Positions 27,842-35,491 of a DNA stretch of 64,000 bases are shown here, piece by piece. Made by a program: the position numbers and the translations under genes. Source of the stretch: Moritella sp. (GTDB lineage Bacteria; Pseudomonadota; Gammaproteobacteria; Enterobacterales; Moritellaceae); the NCBI RefSeq assembly GCF_013215705.1, contig NZ_JABSQR010000004.1:248001-312000 (forward strand). Direction: 5' to 3'. The notes beneath the pieces were generated by a model that saw only the letters and a list, made by a program, of their open reading frames with translations, did no database searches and was not told the DNA's origin. How positions within the stretch are numbered: the stretch's first letter is position 1; the number at the start of each line of letters is the position of its first letter.

Positions 27842-27870
27842 ATAATAGGTCAAACTCAGTTGTTTGTAAA
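27842..27870 (-). promoter_or_regulatory. Promoter of tRNA-Ser copy 1
   Basis: TTTACA and TATTAT separated by exactly 17 bases end 13 bases before the tRNA 5' end. Copy 2 has the same architecture. Confidence 0.75.
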
Positions 27871-28061
27871 CACACGTCACAGAATAAATTATAATTTCAT
27901 TTCAGTCAGTTAAATAACCAACCAATTGTATAAAAACACAACACAACATTGAATTTCACGGACTGCATATGAACTGAATAGTGCAATCATCATTATCAAA
28001 TACTGGGCGTTGATTATTTTTATGAGATTAAAATTAGAAAATAATAAAAGTCGTAGAAAGC

Positions 28062-28099
28062 AAAAAGCCGGAACTTAAATGAATAAGTTCCGGCTTTTC
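28062..28099 (-). terminator. Terminator of tRNA-Ser copy 2
   Basis: The same GCCGGAACTTA / TAAGTTCCGGC stem as at copy 1, with a T5 run on the minus strand. Confidence 0.92.
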
Positions 28100-28107
28100 T
28101 AAATAGA

Positions 28108-28198
28108 TGGCGGAGGAGGAGAGATTTGAACTCTCGAGGAGCTATTAACCCCTGCTGGTTTTCAAGACCAGTGCATTCGGCCACTCTGCCACCCCTCC
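28108..28198 (-). tRNA. tRNA-Ser (anticodon UGA), copy 2
   Basis: Identical over all 91 bases to copy 1, 370 bases away, with the same cloverleaf, UGA anticodon and encoded CCA. The identical tRNA-terminator block with differing flanks indicates a tandem duplication. Confidence 0.97.
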
Positions 28199-28210
28199 GC
28201 AGCAAAGTGC

Positions 28211-28239
28211 ATACTAGAGGAACTTCAGTTTCATGTAAA
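28211..28239 (-). promoter_or_regulatory. Promoter of tRNA-Ser copy 2
   Basis: TTTACA and TAGTAT with a 17-base spacer end 12 bases before the tRNA 5' end. Confidence 0.75.
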
Positions 28240-28383
28240 TACACGACTCTGAATAAATTGAAAATAGTTATAATTACAAATAACAATGCTCAACTTACAG
28301 ACAAATAGTCTCCATTTAGCTCGATATAACTTAATTTAGCGACTCCAACAGCCTCTACTATCGTTGTTATTTACCCACGATTA

Positions 28384-29598
28384 TTATTTATCCATCGATG
28401 TAGCACCAATTCTATGGATGGCAATATCTGCACCGTGGTATTCAGCTTCTTCATCAAGACGAATACCGACTAATTTATGTATCGTGCCATAAACCAGGAA
28501 ACCACCGACAAGCGCAATAATCGCACCCGCTATCGTACCAAGGATCTGAGCCATAATGCTAACACCACCTAGACCACCAAAAGCTTCGCTACCAAATATA
28601 CCTGCAGCAATACCACCCCAAGCACCACATAATCCATGCAACGGCCAAACACCCAGTACATCATCAAACTTAGGGAACTTATTCTGCACCAAGGTAAAGA
28701 CAGCGACAAACAGACCGCCTGCCACACAGCCCACAACAAGCGCGCCAATCGGATGCATTATATCTGACCCAGCGCAGACCGCGACCAGACCTGCTAAAGG
28801 ACCATTATGAATAAAGCCCGGATCTTTATTTCCGACCACCATAGCAACCAAGGTGCCACCGACCATCGCCATTAAGCTATTAACCGCAACTAATCCTGAG
28901 ATCCCATCCAAGGTTTGTGCTGACATCACATTAAAGCCAAACCAACCCACGGTAAGCACCCAAGAACCTAAGGCTAAGAAAGGGATATTTGAAGGCGCAA
29001 ACGCAATCACTCGACCATCGCGGTAACGTCCCTTACGCGAACCCAGTACCAGGATTGCAGCAAACGCGATCCAACCACCAACACTATGTACGACCACTGA
29101 ACCGGCAAAATCATGAAATTCAGCGCCAAATGTTGCGCCTAACCAAGCTTGAAAATCATAATTTCCATTCCAGATCATGCCTTCAAAGAAAGGATACACA
29201 AAACCGACAATCAACACAGAAGCCATTAACATCGGATAAAATTTGGCGCGTTCTGCCACACCGCCCGAAATAATCGCCGGAATTGCCGCTGCAAAGGTAA
29301 GTAAGAAGAAGAATTTTACTAATTCATAACCATTGTTCTGAGTAAGTTCATTAGCGCTGGCAAAAAAGTCCATACCATAAGCAATTTGATAACCAACAAA
29401 AAAGTAAGCTAATGTCGACATAGCAAAATCAGTCATGATTTTAACCAATGCATTAACCTGATTTTTATGTCGAACCGTACCAACTTCCAGAAAAGCAAAA
29501 CCAGCATGCATGGCCAACACCATGATTGCACCCAGCAAAATAAACATAGTGCTAGCGCTTTGCACTAACGTCTCTACTGCACTATTCACATTTTCCAA
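28384..29598 (-). CDS. amt: Ammonium transporter, Amt family
   Basis: A 404-residue, 11-helix channel. It lacks a cleaved signal peptide. HAGFAFLEVGTVRHKNQVNA marks helix 1; the pore His pair is in FAGSVVVHSVGGW and WPLHGLCGAWGG, equivalent to His168 and His318 of AmtB. It takes up ammonium and probably works with a PII protein, but no glnK gene adjoins it. The start is a TTG at 29598 (an in-frame stop lies directly upstream) after AGAGGGA. A ten-pair hairpin lies in the leader. In this window it can supply nitrogen alongside the urea/ammonia-yielding purine pathway, though no direct link is visible. Confidence 0.94.
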   Translation of the reverse strand: MENVNSAVETLVQSASTMFILLGAIMVLAMHAGFAFLEVGTVRHKNQVNALVKIMTDFAMSTLAYFFVGYQIAYGMDFFASANELTQNNGYELVKFFFLLTFAAAIPAIISGGVAERAKFYPMLMASVLIVGFVYPFFEGMIWNGNYDFQAWLGATFGAEFHDFAGSVVVHSVGGWIAFAAILVLGSRKGRYRDGRVIAFAPSNIPFLALGSWVLTVGWFGFNVMSAQTLDGISGLVAVNSLMAMVGGTLVAMVVGNKDPGFIHNGPLAGLVAVCAGSDIMHPIGALVVGCVAGGLFVAVFTLVQNKFPKFDDVLGVWPLHGLCGAWGGIAAGIFGSEAFGGLGGVSIMAQILGTIAGAIIALVGGFLVYGTIHKLVGIRLDEEAEYHGADIAIHRIGATSMDK

Positions 29599-29617
29599 GA
29601 CTTAATCCCTCTTTTAG

Positions 29618-29643
29618 TATCAGCGTAATCCACTACGCTGATA
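29618..29643 (-). promoter_or_regulatory. Leader hairpin of amt
   Basis: TATCAGCGTA and TACGCTGATA are exact ten-base inverses around a six-base loop, ending about 20 bases before the TTG start and just before the ribosome site. It could be an operator or could affect translation or stability of the message. Confidence 0.55.
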
Positions 29644-29791
29644 TCTCATCCCTGCACGACACAATTAAAGATATTTAATAAACATATCAATTACATTAAT
29701 CATACATAAAGTAAATATGATGTCTATAGCAGCGCTATCTACGATTCAAGATGAGCGATTGGATCAATATAGAAAAGAGAGGGATACGAAA

Positions 29792-29826
29792 AATAACAAG
29801 CGTCACTTAAATTAAATGACGCTTTC
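29792..29826 (-). terminator. Terminator of the frdABCD operon
   Basis: AAGCGTCA and TGACGCTT arms pair with extra A-T pairs inside; the minus strand then reads GTTATTTTT. It lies about 30 bases after the frdD stop. Confidence 0.8.
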
Positions 29827-29855
29827 TCGTTAAGCATGGCACTTACAAGCTGCGA

Positions 29856-30233
29856 TTAAATCATTTGTAATAACAAGGTAAATACAAACACAGTCACTGC
29901 AAATGCAAAACCATAACTGATCACTTGCTGCCAATCTCGACCGCGTTTAACACCTAAATCATGCAATGCATGAAATATACGATGTAAGGTATGCCATAGC
30001 GGCAGCGTAACTAGCACCAATATAATACCTGCGCCATACCAAGTAGTCGCAAAGCCATGCAGGGTTTGATAATTAAAGTTACCTTGATCTATGATCCCCA
30101 ACGGAATTAATAGACCAGTAAGCACAATCATCACTGGCGTTAAAAACGCAGTTAACATGCCTCCAGCACCAAACAATCCCCAAAACACCGGTTCATGCGA
30201 GCGTACGTAGGTTTTCTTATTCATCTCAGACAT
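29856..30233 (-). CDS. frdD: Fumarate reductase subunit D (membrane anchor)
   Basis: A 125-residue protein with three membrane helices, close in size to E. coli FrdD (119). RSHEPVFWGLFGAGGMLTAF is the conserved opening; WHTLHRIFHALHDLGVKRG carries conserved His residues near the quinone site. With FrdC it anchors FrdAB and passes electrons from menaquinol. The ATG follows the frdC stop by ten bases. It is the last gene of the operon. Confidence 0.93.
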   Translation of the reverse strand: MSEMNKKTYVRSHEPVFWGLFGAGGMLTAFLTPVMIVLTGLLIPLGIIDQGNFNYQTLHGFATTWYGAGIILVLVTLPLWHTLHRIFHALHDLGVKRGRDWQQVISYGFAFAVTVFVFTLLLQMI

Positions 30234-30243
30234 AACTCGCTCC

Positions 30244-30633
30244 TTACAACATAATAACTAATAGACAAAAAACAGTCGCGGCAGCAAAAGCCGCATAATG
30301 ACCCGAGACAATAATCTTGTCATCGAGGCGTTTTCCTTTTATCCATAAATCAACAGCTTTAGGCGCTAATGAAAACCAGGTCACGGTATGATACAGCGCG
30401 AATGCTAATGCGATCAGATGAAAAATAACCGCAACAGGGTTATGTAATGATTCAAGCCACCCATTAAAAGCGACTTCACCTTGGCTAAGTCTTAACAGAC
30501 CCCAGGCGAGTATCAAACTATAAATAGTGATAAATACACTACTGCCTTCGCGGAGCATATACTTGGTATAAAAAAGTTGTTTCATCCACCAGTCGGTAGG
30601 CAGCACTCTTGTATAAGGTTTACGTTTACTCAT
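30244..30633 (-). CDS. frdC: Fumarate reductase subunit C (membrane anchor)
   Basis: A 129-residue protein with three membrane helices (E. coli FrdC has 131). KRKPYTRVLPTDWWMKQLFYTKYMLREGSS is conserved as an uninterrupted N-terminal block; its Arg/Lys residues lie near the menaquinol site. FHLIALAFALYHTVTWF is helix 2. It lies 52 bases after frdB. Confidence 0.93.
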   Translation of the reverse strand: MSKRKPYTRVLPTDWWMKQLFYTKYMLREGSSVFITIYSLILAWGLLRLSQGEVAFNGWLESLHNPVAVIFHLIALAFALYHTVTWFSLAPKAVDLWIKGKRLDDKIIVSGHYAAFAAATVFCLLVIML

Positions 30634-30685
30634 TGCTATTCCTCACTATGTTCTGCTCACTATTTACTGCTACTATTCACCGCGA

Positions 30686-31438
30686 CTACTCAGGTTTAAA
30701 CATGCCAATTAGGTAGTCTTTACTGCTCTCAACTTTTAACAGCTGAATTGCAGCCGCAGGATCAACCCCTTTCGGACAAACCACGGAACAGTAACCAACA
30801 AATGTACAAGCCCAAACACCTTCTTCTTGGTTCACTATTTTCATCCGCTCTGCAGTGCCGGTATCACGACTGTCACGGTTATAACGCGCCAGTAATGCAA
30901 GAGCTGCAGGACCAATAAATTTAGTATCCAGCGCATATTGTGGACACGCGGAGTAGCACAGTCCGCAATTAATACACATGGAGAATTTTTTATATTTCTC
31001 CATCTGCTCAGGCGTTTGCTTGTACGTCCCTTCTGATAAACATTTCTTATCTTGCGTTCCGGTTTTCTCTGGAATGATATACGGTTTTATCTCTTCGAGC
31101 TTTTTAATAAAATCATCCATGACTACCACTAAATCACGCTCAATAGGGAAATTAGCCAGTGGTTCTAAACTGATTTTATTCGGGAAGTAATCACGTAAGA
31201 ATGCTTTGCAGCCTAATTTGGGTACACCATCAACCATCAAACCACAACTGCCGCAAATGGCCATACGACAAGACCAGCGAAAGCTGATTGTGGCATCAAG
31301 ATGATCCTTAATATATTGCAGCGCCTCTAAAATCGACATATCGGCTCTATAAGGCAGTTCAAATGTTTGGGTAAACGGTTTGTCATCCATCTCTGGGCGA
31401 TAACGCAGAATGTCTATGTTGATACTTTGCTGAGTCAT
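30686..31438 (-). CDS. frdB: Fumarate reductase iron-sulfur subunit
   Basis: A 250-residue subunit with all three cluster motifs. The N-terminal plant-type ferredoxin half has [21 protein letters not shown] for [2Fe-2S]; the C-terminal half has [12 protein letters not shown] ([4Fe-4S]) and [14 protein letters not shown] ([3Fe-4S], with the last Cys contributing to the other cluster). It transfers electrons from the membrane subunits to FrdA. Its ATG overlaps the frdA stop (TAATGA), indicating coupled translation. Confidence 0.96.
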   Translation of the reverse strand: MTQQSINIDILRYRPEMDDKPFTQTFELPYRADMSILEALQYIKDHLDATISFRWSCRMAICGSCGLMVDGVPKLGCKAFLRDYFPNKISLEPLANFPIERDLVVVMDDFIKKLEEIKPYIIPEKTGTQDKKCLSEGTYKQTPEQMEKYKKFSMCINCGLCYSACPQYALDTKFIGPAALALLARYNRDSRDTGTAERMKIVNQEEGVWACTFVGYCSVVCPKGVDPAAAIQLLKVESSKDYLIGMFKPE

Positions 31439-33225
31439 TATTTTATCCCCTGCGCTAATTTTTCACCCGCAGCACCATAAGCACGGACTGCAGGTTGACT
31501 CTTGGTGATCTTCACATCGCTATAATCAATTTTTGGCGCTTTATCAACTTGATAGTAAGCCAGTGAATGCTTTAAGAATTTCTTATCATCACGCGCTTCA
31601 AAGCCATCAATACGCTGATGTGAACCACGAGACTCCTCACGTAAAATAGCACTGTGGGCCATTGCCTCAGCAGTATCGAGTAGATAACCCAGTTCAATGG
31701 TGTAAAGGAAGTCAGTATTAAACACGCTGGATTTGTCTTCGACTTTAACGTTTTTATAACGCAACTTTAACTCTGCTAATTTATCAATGGTCTTTTGCAT
31801 TGATTCCTGAGTACGGTAGATGCCAACGCCCTCTTCCATACAATCACCCATCTCTTGACGGATAACGGCAGACTTTTCAGTACCGTCGCTGTGCAACAGA
31901 GCGTCCATGCGTTTGATCACCGTTTCTGCTTGGGCTTTAAGTGGCGCAATATCTTGATGTTGATGGTTACTCGCATAATTTGCCGCTTCTTGACCAGCAA
32001 GTTGACCAAATACTGCGAGTTCCGTCAGGGAGTTAGATCCTAAACGGTTAGCGCCATGTAAACCGACCGAAGCACATTCACCAACCGCATATAACCCAGC
32101 GAGTGAGGTTGCCGTTTTCGCATCAGTCGCTATACCACCCATAGTGTAATGCACAGTAGGACGTACTGGGATAGGTTCATAAACCGGATCAACACCGACA
32201 TACGCTTTGGCCAGTTCACGAATAAAAGGCAAGCGTTCATTGATTTTCTCTTCGCCTAGATGACGTAGATCGAGATAGACATAATCGCCACGTTCACCTT
32301 CAACAACTTGTCCTTTTTGTTGCTCTTGCCAGAAACATTGGCTGAGTTTGTCACGTGGGCCGAGTTCCATGTATTTATTCTTGGTTTGACCAACGGGCAC
32401 TTCAGGTCCTAAACCGTAATCTTGCAGATAACGATAGCCATCTTTATTGACTAAAATACCACCTTCACCACGACAGCCTTCGGTCATCAAAATACCACTA
32501 CCAGGTAAGCCTGTTGGGTGATATTGCACAAACTCCATATCGCGCAGTGCAATACCATGGCGATAAGCCAGTGACATACCATCACCGGTAACAATACCGC
32601 CATTGGTGTTGTAGCTATACACTCGCCCTGCACCACCCGTTGCCATGATCACTGATTTTGCTTGGATCAGTTTTATTTCACCTTCGGCGATATCGAGAAT
32701 AACCACGCCTTGGATCTTGCCATCTTCAACGATTAGATCTAAACAGAAATGTTCGTCAAATCGGGTGATCTTCGGATGCTGAATCGATGTTTGAAACAGG
32801 GTATGCAGAATATGAAAGCCACTTTTATCCGCTGCAAACCAAGTACGCTCTATTTTCATGCCACCAAAAGCGCGCACATTAATCGACCCGTCAGCTTTAC
32901 GGCTCCACGGACAACCCCAATGTTCTAATTGCGTCAATTGCTTCGCGGCATTTTCAACAAAGTACTCAACCACATCTTGTTCGCATAACCAATCGCCACC
33001 CGAAACGGTATCGTTAAAATGATTATCTAAAGAGTCATGGTCCTGCGCGACACCCGCGGCACCACCTTCAGCTGCAACGGTATGACTACGCATTGGATAG
33101 ACTTTGGAAATAAGGGCGATATCAAGCTCAGGATGATTTTCAGCTATTTCTATCGCTGCACGTAAACCCGAGCCGCCGGCACCAATAATGGCAACATCTG
33201 TTTGAATAATTTTAAATTTATGCAT
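31438..33225 (-). CDS. frdA: Fumarate reductase flavoprotein subunit
   Basis: A 595-residue catalytic subunit that reduces fumarate to succinate in anaerobic respiration. The dinucleotide fold is [30 protein letters not shown] holds the His that covalently binds [22 protein letters not shown] and [20 protein letters not shown] line the substrate site. It is closer to E. coli FrdA than to SdhA, and the FrdC/FrdD anchors confirm the assignment. A GTG two codons earlier is possible; the ATG at 33225 was chosen. A perfect FNR box lies upstream. Confidence 0.96.
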   Translation of the reverse strand: MHKFKIIQTDVAIIGAGGSGLRAAIEIAENHPELDIALISKVYPMRSHTVAAEGGAAGVAQDHDSLDNHFNDTVSGGDWLCEQDVVEYFVENAAKQLTQLEHWGCPWSRKADGSINVRAFGGMKIERTWFAADKSGFHILHTLFQTSIQHPKITRFDEHFCLDLIVEDGKIQGVVILDIAEGEIKLIQAKSVIMATGGAGRVYSYNTNGGIVTGDGMSLAYRHGIALRDMEFVQYHPTGLPGSGILMTEGCRGEGGILVNKDGYRYLQDYGLGPEVPVGQTKNKYMELGPRDKLSQCFWQEQQKGQVVEGERGDYVYLDLRHLGEEKINERLPFIRELAKAYVGVDPVYEPIPVRPTVHYTMGGIATDAKTATSLAGLYAVGECASVGLHGANRLGSNSLTELAVFGQLAGQEAANYASNHQHQDIAPLKAQAETVIKRMDALLHSDGTEKSAVIRQEMGDCMEEGVGIYRTQESMQKTIDKLAELKLRYKNVKVEDKSSVFNTDFLYTIELGYLLDTAEAMAHSAILREESRGSHQRIDGFEARDDKKFLKHSLAYYQVDKAPKIDYSDVKITKSQPAVRAYGAAGEKLAQGIK

Positions 33226-33301
33226 ATTCACTCACATCAAAGTTAGTTTAAAAGCAAGTAGCCACTAAGAGGTATTTTAATGCGAATGTCGTCGACAGTG
33301 T

Positions 33302-33315
33302 TTGATATGAATCAA
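33302..33315 (-). promoter_or_regulatory. FNR-binding site upstream of frdA
   Basis: TTGATATGAATCAA matches the FNR consensus TTGAT-N4-ATCAA exactly. Its centre lies about 80 bases from the frdA start, a normal activator position for an oxygen-responsive frd promoter. Confidence 0.85.
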
Positions 33316-33450
33316 TAACAATATCTAAATTAATCGAGCTTAGATATTGAATTACATTTTGTGATCTGGCTGTAGTTAACAACTCGATTCTAGGTATTGT
33401 TTAGCGGTTTTATTAGTACAAGGCAAGGAGGGATATTTAACATTAAAGCA

Positions 33451-33484
33451 CGTTACACAGACGACTAATATAGACCATGTAACG
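33451..33484 (-). terminator. Weak terminator candidate after doxX
   Basis: CGTTACA and TGTAACG arms with some further pairing flank a 20-base loop, 21 bases past the doxX stop. There is only a short T run, so this is tentative. Confidence 0.4.
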
Positions 33485-33504
33485 CATATTAAAAATAGGA
33501 CTGA

Positions 33505-33909
33505 TTATTTGTTTTCAGTATCCGTATTAGTGACTTGAACTGATGTCCAATGATGACCAGATAACACCAACAGACCAGCAAAAATACCTAAGTTTTTAAT
33601 GAAGTTTTGCATTTCATGCCCCCCTTCTAGGCCCGTTAAGTTCCAAAAATCATGTAAGTTGACATTAATTACCAGAACCAGTCCAGCCAGCATTAGCGCA
33701 ACGATAGCAGTATAACGATTAGCAATAAGCAAGATAGCTGCAACAATCTGGAATACACCTGCAGCCGCTAGCAGCACAGGTACAAACGGCATGTTATGCT
33801 TTTCCATTAACCCAATATGCATGTCCCAAGATACAAACTTCATAATGCCTGGAATTAAGAAGTACAACGCCAACATGATGCGACCAACGGTTAATAACAC
33901 CTTATTCAT
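33505..33909 (-). CDS. DoxX family membrane protein
   Basis: A 134-residue protein with four predicted membrane helices, starting LLTVGRIMLALYFLIPGIMKF and holding the conserved FQIVAAILLI helix, typical of DoxX/DoxD-like proteins. The function of this family is poorly defined; some members join redox enzymes in the membrane. It starts one base after the ohr stop, so the two are co-transcribed and a role in peroxide or redox stress is plausible. Confidence 0.85.
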   Translation of the reverse strand: MNKVLLTVGRIMLALYFLIPGIMKFVSWDMHIGLMEKHNMPFVPVLLAAAGVFQIVAAILLIANRYTAIVALMLAGLVLVINVNLHDFWNLTGLEGGHEMQNFIKNLGIFAGLLVLSGHHWTSVQVTNTDTENK

Positions 33910-33910
33910 C

Positions 33911-34333
33911 TTATGCTTGACCCTTTACGTTAAGTTGCACATCAATATTACCGCGAACTGCGTTTGAATAAGGGCAAACCTGATGTGCTGTTGCCACTAA
34001 TTTTTCAGCATCCGCTTGAGATAATGCTAACTCAATAGCAAGGCTGACTGTTAACACAAAACCACCCGTCGCATTAGGACCAATCCCCACTTCTGCAGAT
34101 ACTGGCGCAGCAGTAATTTTAATTTTCATTTCGCGTGCTACATGCAGGATAGCATTCGAAAAACAAGCCGCGTAACCCGCAGCGAATAACTGTTCTGGAT
34201 TTGTCGCAGCGCCCGTGCCGCCCATTTCTTTAGGATAGCTTAGTGCTAACGATAACATACCGTCATCTGTAGCTACTTGACCGTTACGACCCGCTGACGC
34301 TGTTGCTGTTGTTGTATAAAGTGTTGTCATCAT
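33911..34333 (-). CDS. ohr: Organic hydroperoxide resistance protein (Ohr/OsmC family)
   Basis: A 140-residue thiol peroxidase. LYTTTATASAGRNGQVATDD is the Ohr-type opening, NPEQLFAAGYAACFSNAI holds the peroxidatic Cys, and AHQVCPYSNAVRGNIDV holds the resolving Cys. It reduces organic and fatty-acid hydroperoxides in the cytoplasm using lipoylated partners in known systems. No ohrR gene adjoins it, but two copies of a TTGCGCGCAA palindrome lie just upstream. An AGGAA site precedes ATG ATG; the second ATG is equally possible. Confidence 0.93.
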   Translation of the reverse strand: MMTTLYTTTATASAGRNGQVATDDGMLSLALSYPKEMGGTGAATNPEQLFAAGYAACFSNAILHVAREMKIKITAAPVSAEVGIGPNATGGFVLTVSLAIELALSQADAEKLVATAHQVCPYSNAVRGNIDVQLNVKGQA

Positions 34334-34357
34334 AAATTCCTATAAATAAACCCAAGT

Positions 34358-34371
34358 TACATTGCGCGCAA
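34358..34371. promoter_or_regulatory. Operator-like palindrome upstream of ohr, copy A
   Basis: TACATTGCGCGCAA with the perfect palindrome TTGCGCGCAA, 25 bases upstream of the ohr start, repeated 57 bases away. By position, an OhrR-type (MarR-family) repressor site is inferred. Confidence 0.6.
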
Positions 34372-34414
34372 CTCAACTGCGTTAACTATAGTCCTGATGA
34401 CACACAATTACAAC

Positions 34415-34428
34415 TACATTGCGCGCAA
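34415..34428. promoter_or_regulatory. Operator-like palindrome upstream of ohr, copy B
   Basis: A second exact TACATTGCGCGCAA; here the palindrome extends to ATTGCGCGCAAT. The 57-base spacing from copy A places the two near the same helix face at 5-6 turns. Confidence 0.6.
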
Positions 34429-34457
34429 TTTATATTTATAGTTGAAACTCTAGAAAG

Positions 34458-34493
34458 TAAAAAGCCCCATCATGAGAACCATGACGGGGCTTA
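34458..34493 (-). terminator. Terminator of the YbaY-META gene
   Basis: AAGCCCCGTCATG and CATGATGGGGCTT pair (one G-T), followed by a T run on the minus strand, 43 bases after the stop. Confidence 0.88.
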
Positions 34494-34535
34494 TAACAAA
34501 AAATAAAAACGTTAGTTGATAAATTAGGTTATCGG

Positions 34536-35372
34536 TTATTTATTTGCCTGTGCCGTAAATTGCCCTAAAACAATACCGACATTACTGTATAACGTTAATG
34601 TATTATCAATCACTTTATAATTATCAGTTTCTGATAATGCGGTTAAAAATTGGGTTTCCAAGTTCATTTGTTGAAAACACAATTTCTTTGTTGTTAACAA
34701 TTTTGTCAGGTTTACGTTACTCGCAAGTACATCATAACGGCCGCTAAAACGATTGCAGCCAGCAAAACCAACAACCTTATTATCACCTTGGGTAAACGTA
34801 AGGTGAGGCGGCTGCTGAGTCTCTTCTACAGTGATCGCTTGCGACCCTAATATCGACAGCTGCCACTGCGTATCAACCAAACTCGCTTGCCCGTCATTTT
34901 GAACTTCAGAGCGAACTTGTGACACTAAAATTTCACTTGGTTTTAGCCCTTGATTAGCAAATGCATCTACCTGCTGTGTATTGGTAAATAATAACTGACC
35001 ATCAAGCTCAATCCGCGCACGTAGTGCATAACGATGTCGCGGCTTTATTTTCGCAGCATCGTAACTTAAGTCTATTTGATATGGTGGCGCACCAACCGCT
35101 GTAATTGTCTGCTTAGCAATAACTTCTGCTGCCACATCCATTTTTGAAACATCTTCTAATACCAAGCTCACTTGTGCACCCGGTGGTAACGCAATACGCT
35201 GACGGTAGAATACGCTCGCAGTAATACTCTGTTGCTGAACTGTTACAGTTTGTGCAAGGTTAGCACTCTTCTGCTCGGTAGTTACACAGCCACTCAAGCC
35301 CATTAATAAGCTTGTGATAACCGCAGTAGTTAAAAATGTTTTATGATTTAGCAGACGTTTATTTTTTTGCAT
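34536..35372 (-). CDS. YbaY-META domain lipoprotein
   Basis: A 278-residue lipoprotein (lipobox LMGLSGC after KTFLTTAVITSLLMGLSGC). Residues about 50-130 form a YbaY domain (ASVFYRQRIALPPGAQVSLV, then LEDVSKMDV, ending RARIELDGQLLFTN). Residues about 165-270 form a META/HslJ domain (WQLSILGSQ, VVGFAGCNRFSGRYDV, KKLCFQQMNLE). Both domains are envelope-associated; HslJ is linked to heat and novobiocin resistance in E. coli, but the molecular role is unknown. The frame opens 14 codons earlier, but the ATG at 35372 has AAGG upstream. The gene lies downstream of the amidohydrolase, which has its own YbaY domain. Confidence 0.85.
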   Translation of the reverse strand: MQKNKRLLNHKTFLTTAVITSLLMGLSGCVTTEQKSANLAQTVTVQQQSITASVFYRQRIALPPGAQVSLVLEDVSKMDVAAEVIAKQTITAVGAPPYQIDLSYDAAKIKPRHRYALRARIELDGQLLFTNTQQVDAFANQGLKPSEILVSQVRSEVQNDGQASLVDTQWQLSILGSQAITVEETQQPPHLTFTQGDNKVVGFAGCNRFSGRYDVLASNVNLTKLLTTKKLCFQQMNLETQFLTALSETDNYKVIDNTLTLYSNVGIVLGQFTAQANK

Positions 35373-35491
35373 GTAAATAATTACCTTAGAAGAATTGGTT
35401 AAATTAGCAAACAATCAAAATATAGCAGCAGTCTAACGGATATGTCCGGTAACACTTTGATATAAATCAAAGTTAGCGCCGCTTTACAAAC

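Noticed and set aside
27691-28239. tRNA-associated integration site for a genomic island
   Set aside because: The repeated tRNA blocks flank only 280 bases of non-coding DNA and no integrase is nearby; a simple tandem duplication explains them.
27632-28286. Two similar minus-strand reading frames sharing an identical internal peptide
   Set aside because: They run through the two tRNA-Ser genes; the shared peptide is only the translated tRNA sequence.
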